In this document: positions 7,573 through 11,146 of the stretch, piece by piece
How the letters are laid out: each line of letters opens with the position of its first letter
Numbering within the stretch: the first letter of the stretch is position 1
NCBI GenBank assembly: GCA_015655485.1
Contig: JAATEZ010000271.1
Span: 1 to 11,146 of the forward strand
DNA from: Lactobacillales bacterium
GTDB lineage: Bacteria; Bacillota; Bacilli; Lactobacillales; Vagococcaceae
Reading direction: 5' to 3'
Length of the DNA: 11,146 nucleotides
Made by a program: the position numbers and the translations under genes
Notes under the pieces: generated by a model
The model's input: only the letters and a program-made list of their open reading frames with translations
Databases searched by the model: none
What the model was told of the DNA's origin: nothing

Positions 7573-8298
7573 ATGAAATATGCACTGGTTTTTGGTGCAA
7601 GTGGAGAAATAGGATCAACTTGCTGTCAAGTCTTGGCTCAGGATGGCTGGTCATTGTATTGTCAATATTATCAGCATCCGGAAAAAGCTAAATCATTAGT
7701 TCGTTTTTTACAAAAAGAATATCCAAAACAAGATTTTTATACATGTATGCTAGACTTGACTTGTGAAAAAAATTTTGCTGATTTTTTCGCACAACTTTTT
7801 CAAGTGGATGCCATTATTTTTGCAAGTGGTTATACCGTCTATAAACTGTTACCCGAAATAACTTCTTTAGAAATGGAAAAATTGTGGTTCGTCCATTTAA
7901 AAGGACCATTGCTTTTTTGTCAGCAATTACAAGATAAATTGGTAAAATCTAATCATGGCCGTATCATTTTTATTGGCTCTGTTTACGGAATCGTTGGTAG
8001 TAGTATGGAAACAGTTTATAGCGCACTTAAGGGCGCACAGCAGGCGTTTGCGAATGCTTATAGCAAGGAAGTTGCGTCATTAGGGATTACAGTAAATGTC
8101 GTTGCGCCCGGGGCAATTGACACACCAATGAATCAGGGGTGGGATTTTACTGAATTGAAACAATTAAAGAGAGAGATTCCGATGGGACGCATGGGTAGAC
8201 CGGAGGAGATAGCTGCGGTGGTGAAGTTTCTACTGAGTAAAGAAGCTCAATATGTAACCGGAACGACAATACCTGTCACTGGCGGCTGGTTGATTTGA
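7573..8298 (+). CDS. ymfI: Short-chain dehydrogenase YmfI, probable EF-P 5-aminopentanone reductase
   Basis: This is a 241-residue classical SDR. The Rossmann nucleotide-binding turn is GASGEIG at residues 8-14, and the catalytic triad is S136 (in GSVYG), Y149 and K153 (YSALK). The PGAIDTPM motif follows the active site, and the C-terminus GTTIPVTGGWLI is typical of the family. Position between ymfH and ymfM identifies it as YmfI. In B. subtilis that enzyme finishes the 5-aminopentanol modification on the lysine of elongation factor P by reducing 5-aminopentanone; the role here is transferred by synteny. ATG 7573 has AAGGAG at 7558-7563, overlapping the ymfH stop. If the synteny were ignored it would look like a FabG-like reductase. 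Confidence 0.88.
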   Translation: MKYALVFGASGEIGSTCCQVLAQDGWSLYCQYYQHPEKAKSLVRFLQKEYPKQDFYTCMLDLTCEKNFADFFAQLFQVDAIIFASGYTVYKLLPEITSLEMEKLWFVHLKGPLLFCQQLQDKLVKSNHGRIIFIGSVYGIVGSSMETVYSALKGAQQAFANAYSKEVASLGITVNVVAPGAIDTPMNQGWDFTELKQLKREIPMGRMGRPEEIAAVVKFLLSKEAQYVTGTTIPVTGGWLI

Positions 8299-8332
8299 TG
8301 AAAAAAGCAATAGAAAGAACAGAGGTAGAAAA

Positions 8333-9217
8333 TTGGCAGAGATCGGGAAGATATTAAAAGAAGCTCGGATAAGAAGAGGGCTTTCTATAGACGAAGTACA
8401 GAAAAAAACAAAAATCCAAAAAAAATATCTGGAAGCACTTGAAGAGGATGATTTTCAAGCGATGCCTGGAACTTTCTACGTTAGAACTTTTTTGCGTCAA
8501 TATGCCAAAGCGGTGGAAATCGATGGGGATAAGCTTGTAGCATATTATGATAAACAGTTTAGCCCAAATTCTGTAGACATAGCAGCTTTTTCTGAAAAAA
8601 ATGATAACGTAAGTGGTTCAAGAACACAAAAGCATAAAGTTTCATCCTCCACTACCAGCTTAAAATCGAAAATACCAGTAATTATTCTATCTGTTTTAGT
8701 GGTTGTTATTCTAGGTGCCATTATTTTTATCACAATGAAAGATCGTCAAAATAATCAGATGATAACGACACCAAGTACGGTGGATGTTGAAGAAGTATCG
8801 CAATCATCAAAGGTGACTAGTGATAAAGCGACTGATACAAGCAGTAGTTCAACTGAATCCTCCTCTAGCGAGGAAGAAAAGGCTGTGCTGACTTTTGTAG
8901 ATTCGACAAGTGGGGAAGCAAACATGACTTTGACTGGTGCAGACACACCGGTGAGTGTTGAGTTTGAAGGAGTCAATGGATCTTGCTGGGTAGGGATCCT
9001 TGTGAATGGAGCGTATACCTATCAATACTCATTAACTGCTGGAGTGACTCAGTCTACTCAGTTGCCAGCTAATACGGCAAATGCTACCCTTGTTTTAGGG
9101 GCTTCTTCAAATGTTAAAGTAAAAGTCAATGGTTTGGATATGAACTTTAATCCTAACAATACAAGCAATGTTAAACTGAATGTCAATTTAACTATTCAAT
9201 ATAAAAGTGCTACTTAA
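8333..9217 (+). CDS. ymfM: RodZ-like helix-turn-helix membrane protein (YmfM)
   Basis: This is a 294-residue bitopic protein of the RodZ/YmfM family, linked to cell shape and the actin/elongation machinery. Residues about 1-70 are a cytoplasmic Xre-type HTH (IGKILKEARIRRGLSIDEV, then the RodZ-typical EEDDFQAMPGTFYVRTFLRQYAK). One membrane helix covers about 114-134, with Lys residues on its N side giving N-in/C-out topology. A Ser/Thr/Glu-rich linker (about 145-185) leads to an extracellular DUF4115-like beta domain (about 190-294). The start is TTG 8333 behind AGAGG (8321-8325). An upstream ATG at 8298, which overlaps the ymfI stop, is out of frame. In B. subtilis ymfJ and ymfK lie between ymfI and ymfM; here only 34 bp separate the two genes. 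Confidence 0.92.
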   Translation: MAEIGKILKEARIRRGLSIDEVQKKTKIQKKYLEALEEDDFQAMPGTFYVRTFLRQYAKAVEIDGDKLVAYYDKQFSPNSVDIAAFSEKNDNVSGSRTQKHKVSSSTTSLKSKIPVIILSVLVVVILGAIIFITMKDRQNNQMITTPSTVDVEEVSQSSKVTSDKATDTSSSSTESSSSEEEKAVLTFVDSTSGEANMTLTGADTPVSVEFEGVNGSCWVGILVNGAYTYQYSLTAGVTQSTQLPANTANATLVLGASSNVKVKVNGLDMNFNPNNTSNVKLNVNLTIQYKSAT

Positions 9218-9261
9218 ACTTAAAATATCAATTAGAAAAGGCAGAAAGGTTGCTGATAAAG

Positions 9262-9840
9262 GTGAATTTACCTAATAAATTAACGGTCATTCGAATTTTT
9301 ATGATCCCTGTTTTCATTGTAGTTGTTGTAGCTCCTTTTGGTTGGGGCTCTGTCACTTTTTTAGGAACAAAAATGGCTGTGACACAATTAGTCGGTGCTA
9401 TTATTTTTGCTGCCGCGAGTATTACCGACTGGTTAGATGGGAAAATTGCTCGCTCGCAGGGCTTAGTGACTAACTTTGGCAAGTTTGCAGATCCGCTTGC
9501 TGATAAAATGTTAGTGATGACAGCATTTATCGTATTAGTCAGCCAAGGAGTTGTTCCTTCCTGGGTGGCAGCCATTATTGTCTGCCGGGAACTGGCCGTT
9601 ACTGGATTAAGGTTGCTGTTGGTGGAGCATGGAGAAGTCATGGCGGCTGCGTGGCCAGGAAAAATCAAAACAAGTACACAAATGTTTGCCATTATCTTTT
9701 TGTTTCTAAATAATTTTCCCTTTGCTTCATTGGGAATTCCGGTAGATCAGATTTTGCTGTATATATGTTTGATTTTTACTATTTATTCAGGAATAGATTA
9801 TTTTGCAAAGAATATGGACGTTTTTAAAGATTCTATGTAG
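9262..9840 (+). CDS. pgsA: CDP-diacylglycerol--glycerol-3-phosphate 3-phosphatidyltransferase PgsA
   Basis: This integral membrane enzyme makes phosphatidylglycerol phosphate, the committed step to phosphatidylglycerol, cardiolipin and lipoteichoic acid anchors. The full CDP-alcohol phosphotransferase motif D-x2-D-G-x2-A-R-x8-G-x3-D-x3-D is present (residues 56-81, DWLDGKIAR...GKFADPLAD), in a protein with about five or six hydrophobic segments. I favour GTG 9262 (192 residues) because the N-terminus then reads MNLPNKLTVIR, the usual PgsA start; the upstream AGAAAGG (9243-9249) is rather far away. TTG at 9250 with AAAAGG at 9236-9241 would add four residues and cannot be excluded. It is the last gene of the operon. 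The cinA-recA genes that usually follow are not found before the window ends. Confidence 0.95.
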   Translation: MNLPNKLTVIRIFMIPVFIVVVVAPFGWGSVTFLGTKMAVTQLVGAIIFAAASITDWLDGKIARSQGLVTNFGKFADPLADKMLVMTAFIVLVSQGVVPSWVAAIIVCRELAVTGLRLLLVEHGEVMAAAWPGKIKTSTQMFAIIFLFLNNFPFASLGIPVDQILLYICLIFTIYSGIDYFAKNMDVFKDSM

Positions 9841-9907
9841 GAGAAGAGGCTGAGGCAAAAGTGTTCGGATTATTTCCGAAGAAGCAGATTTTGAACCACC
9901 GTTTATT

Positions 9908-9963
9908 CATATTGAAGACTGATCCATTAATCGATTCCGATTAATGGATCAGTCTTCAATATG
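9908..9963. repeat. Perfect palindrome with 26-bp arms and a 4-nt loop
   Basis: Positions 9908-9933 (starting CATATTGAAGAC) are perfectly complementary to 9938-9963, with only ATTC between. No T-run follows on either strand, so it is not a classical terminator. As RNA it would be a 26-bp hairpin, a possible RNase III target or transcript-end stabiliser for the pgsA mRNA; as DNA it could extrude as a cruciform. Confidence 0.95.
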
Positions 9964-10004
9964 CTCTCTAATCAGAAAAGTTTGAATTTTATTCCCAAAA
10001 GCCT

Positions 10005-10025
10005 AAAAAAGCGCTATCTTTAGCG
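10005..10025 (-). terminator. Weak minus-strand terminator-like hairpin
   Basis: On the minus strand a 5-bp stem CGCTA-AAGA-TAGCG (10025-10012) is followed by CTTTTTT (10011-10005). The stem is short, so efficiency is doubtful. It could stop leftward transcripts from entering pgsA antisense. Confidence 0.3.
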
Positions 10026-10112
10026 GGAACTAACAGCACACCCCTTGTTGGTTTGGTTTTTTTCACTTAAATTTTAACAAGAGTGTTCTCTTTTTTATAC
10101 CCTTTTCTTGCA

Positions 10113-10158
10113 AAAAATGATAGAAAGCTTCCGATTTTCGGAATTCTCTATCATTTTT
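10113..10158. terminator. Interrupted hairpin with T-rich flanks inside the repeat element
   Basis: A 12-bp outer stem (10113-10124 with 10147-10158), a small internal loop and a 6-bp inner stem (TTCCGA 10129-10134 with TCGGAA 10138-10143) form one hairpin. The right arm ends in five T residues and the left arm begins with a run of A, so both strands have U-tract-like ends. It is a plausible final terminator for the ymfF-pgsA operon and for any leftward transcript. Confidence 0.55.
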
Positions 10159-10230
10159 CAATTATCGGTGACTTTTGGGTCAGCCTCATTTATTTTAATA
10201 GTGATCAATTTGGCAAGCTACCGCCACCAG

Positions 10231-10389
10231 TTAGCATACTGCTCTCATGAACAATTGATTTGAACCCATACTTTTCACTAAATCAACTTGTAACGATAGT
10301 GCAACTTTTGTTGAAAATAATGGTTTTAACTGTTCATAATACTCAAATAATTCTAATAATTTAAAAACTTTTACAGTTATTTTTCCCAT
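10231..10389 (-). CDS. Possible small ORF, 52 codons, unknown
   Basis: An ATG-started frame encodes 52 residues beginning MGKITVKVFKLLELFEYYEQ and ending FMRAVC. The codon choice looks like that of neighbouring genes and the peptide is mixed helical (hydrophobic with Lys/Glu), without a clear membrane span or leader. Against it: no ribosome binding site precedes the ATG, and a stop lies in frame six codons upstream. It lies divergent to the small membrane gene at 10488, with the dyad repeat between them. I do not recognise it; it could be a remnant of a larger gene. Confidence 0.25.
   Translation of the reverse strand: MGKITVKVFKLLELFEYYEQLKPLFSTKVALSLQVDLVKSMGSNQLFMRAVC
10311..10340 (+). 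promoter_or_regulatory. Possible promoter for the small membrane protein gene
   Basis: TTGAAA (10311-10316) and CATAAT (10335-10340) are 18 bp apart on the plus strand and would give a leader of about 140 nt containing the dyad at 10419-10448. An alternative is the extended -10 TGTTAAAAT at 10434-10442, inside that dyad. The area is very AT-rich, so chance matches are likely. Confidence 0.3.
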
Positions 10390-10418
10390 CTTAAAAGTAT
10401 TTTTTTACAATGGAACAC

Positions 10419-10469
10419 CAAATTATTTTTACATGTTAAAATAATTTGTAAGAGTAGTAACAAATTATT
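10419..10469. promoter_or_regulatory. AT-rich dyad plus third half-site, 21-bp periodic; candidate operator
   Basis: CAAATTATTTT (10419-10429) is the exact inverse of 10438-10448, around the self-complementary core ACATGT (10431-10436). A third copy of CAAATTATT lies at 10461-10469. The three 9-mers begin at 10419, 10440 and 10461, exactly 21 bp apart (about two DNA turns), the middle one inverted. The dyad covers an extended -10-like sequence and lies just before the AAAGGAG ribosome binding site (10473-10479), a suitable place for a regulator or an RNA hairpin. Confidence 0.45.
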
Positions 10470-10487
10470 AGTAAAGGAGTGAGTTTT

Positions 10488-10789
10488 ATGAACAACTCAA
10501 CAGATTTAGTCATTCTTGTTTTATTGATTGGTTGTTTTGTTTTTTTGTAGCGGCTTGGATCACAAAGAAAAGAGGCGGACTATTTATGATTGACTACACT
10601 GATCTAAAGGATGAAAGCCCGACAAGAGAAAATGAAAGAAAAAAAGGATTAGAATTCGCCGATTTTGTTTGCAGATGGTTAAAATATTTGGTTGGAATAC
10701 TATTTCTTTTTTTTAGCAATAAATTATTAGCGTTAGCTGGCCTATTGATTTTAATTTTTTCTATTTTTTCAGATAATAAATCAACTTAA
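10488..10789 (+). CDS. Small membrane protein of unknown function, split by a -1 frame change at a T7 run
   Basis: An excellent ribosome binding site (AAAGGAG, 10473-10479) precedes ATG 10488, but that frame stops at TAG 10548 after 20 residues. The overlapping -1 frame is open to TAA at 10787. Joined at the T run (10540-10546) the product has 100 residues and a coherent topology: TM1 at about 7-26, directly followed by KKRGG (positive-inside), a charged cytoplasmic stretch (about 36-64), then two close hydrophobic segments (about 65-76 and 80-94). The seam separates two halves of a single helix, which argues that the frames belong together. The sequence T-TTT-TTG at the seam has the form of a -1 slippery heptamer with the stop next to it; a lost T is the simpler explanation. 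An in-frame ATG at 10586 could give a 67-residue product alone. I do not recognise the family. Confidence 0.6.
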
Positions 10790-11146
10790 ACTGAAGGTAT
10801 AGTCGGCTATCTCTAAAAGCTTTTCATCATGAGTAGCAATTATAATTATTCTGTCTTTTGTTTGTTTTAAGTAATTATAAAGATGTTTCTTTGCTGAAAT
10901 ATCTAAATGGTTTGTTGGTTCATCCAAAATCAAAATATCTGAGTTTTTATTTAATAAATAAACTAAATTCACTTTTTTTAATTCTCCACCAGATAAATTT
11001 TCCATACGTTTATTAAGAAGATGATCAATCGAAAACTGATTTAAGAGTTTTTCATTGATCATCTTCCCGTTTTCAAGAAATTCACTAACTTTTATTTGTT
11101 CTAGCAGTACAGAATTTTGGAGAGAATAGGAAATCTTCTCAAAAAA
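10781..11146 (-). CDS. ABC transporter ATP-binding domain, C-terminal part
   Basis: The frame is open from the right edge of the window, so the gene begins outside; 121 residues are visible. They carry, in order, a Q-loop-like SLQNS (residues 8-12), the ABC signature LSGGE (51-55, Glu instead of the usual Gln), Walker B ILILDEP (71-77), the D-loop NHLD (79-82) and the switch His in ATHD (H106), then a short 15-residue tail. Walker A lies outside. An internal ATG at 11062 falls between the Q-loop and the signature and is not the start. The short tail suits the end of an exporter-type subunit or a stand-alone ATPase; DEPTNHLD is also common in ABC-F proteins, so the subtype is open. Its end overlaps the convergent membrane gene by 9 bp. 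Base composition is more AT-rich than in the core operon. Confidence 0.88.
   Translation of the reverse strand, partial: FFEKISYSLQNSVLLEQIKVSEFLENGKMINEKLLNQFSIDHLLNKRMENLSGGELKKVNLVYLLNKNSDILILDEPTNHLDISAKKHLYNYLKQTKDRIIIIATHDEKLLEIADYTFSLS

Larger units (their letters stand above)
9846..10187. repeat. 342-bp element with terminal inverted repeats (MITE-like or intergenic repeat)
   Basis: The left end GAGGCTGAGGCAAAAGTG (9846-9863) matches the reverse complement of 10170-10187 (GAGGCTGACCCAAAAGTC) at 15 of 18 positions. No ORF of useful length lies inside; instead it is packed with hairpins: TTCGGA/TCCGAA at 9864-9880, the long palindrome at 9908-9963, CGCTA/TAGCG at 10012-10025 and the stem at 10113-10158. 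No target-site duplication is evident at the borders. From memory, GAGGCTGGGACAAAA-type ends occur in repeated intergenic elements of enterococci and relatives, so this may be a divergent copy. It starts 5 bp after the pgsA stop. Confidence 0.65.

Noticed and set aside
8298..8357. ATG overlapping the ymfI stop, a 19-codon frame running into ymfM
   Set aside because: Very short, out of frame with ymfM, no homology recognised; at most it helps translational coupling.
9228..9692. 154-codon minus-strand frame inside pgsA
   Set aside because: It mirrors the conserved PgsA reading frame, is low in complexity (Thr/Asn/Ile-rich) and has no start context.
9841..10487. CRISPR array or tRNA gene in the repeat-rich gap
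   Set aside because: The repeats are inverted rather than regularly spaced direct repeats with spacers, and no cloverleaf or conserved tRNA T-arm was found.
10781..11062. ATG 11062 as start of a 93-residue ABC protein
   Set aside because: The frame stays open to the window edge and the residues upstream include a Q-loop-like segment, so this is an internal Met.

Overview
The window reads as chromosomal DNA of a low-GC Gram-positive bacterium of the Enterococcaceae, most likely Enterococcus or a close relative. The evidence is AT-rich codon use, strong AGGAGG-type ribosome binding sites, TTG/GTG starts on housekeeping genes, and two gene blocks known from Bacillota: purR-glmU-prs, and the ymfF-ymfH-ymfI-ymfM-pgsA set that in Bacillus subtilis lies upstream of cinA-recA. 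The genus is inferred from gene order and protein resemblance, not from a search.

Region 1 (1-3986) runs rightwards. It opens with the C-terminal part of a zinc/manganese-type ABC permease closed by a clear intrinsic terminator. purR follows, with a PurBox-like site upstream, then glmU (UDP-GlcNAc synthesis) and prs (PRPP synthesis), ending at a long hairpin terminator. PurR senses PRPP, which Prs makes, so regulator and signal producer are neighbours.

Region 2 (3987-5001) holds leftward mscL, the large mechanosensitive channel, flanked by non-coding DNA. A good promoter at 4739-4768 serves the next operon.

Region 3 (5002-9840) is a tight rightward operon. It contains a catalytically dead M16 peptidase-like protein (YmfF), its active HxxEH partner (YmfH), a short-chain dehydrogenase matching the EF-P 5-aminopentanone reductase (YmfI), a RodZ-like HTH/membrane protein (YmfM) and phosphatidylglycerophosphate synthase (PgsA). 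The ymfJ and ymfK genes found in B. subtilis are missing.

Region 4 (9841-11146) breaks the expected order: no cinA or recA follows pgsA within the window. A 342-bp element comes first, bounded by imperfect 18-bp terminal inverted repeats and carrying a perfect 26-bp-arm palindrome plus smaller hairpins. Beyond it lie a possible 52-codon leftward ORF, an AT-rich dyad with three 9-bp half-sites exactly 21 bp apart, and a small three-helix membrane protein gene split by a -1 frame change at a T7 run. This gene converges with, and overlaps by 9 bp, the 3' end of an ABC transporter ATPase gene cut by the window edge. This is the most novel part: it looks like an accessory cassette of a small membrane protein plus ABC ATPase. 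A peptide export or immunity role is only a guess.
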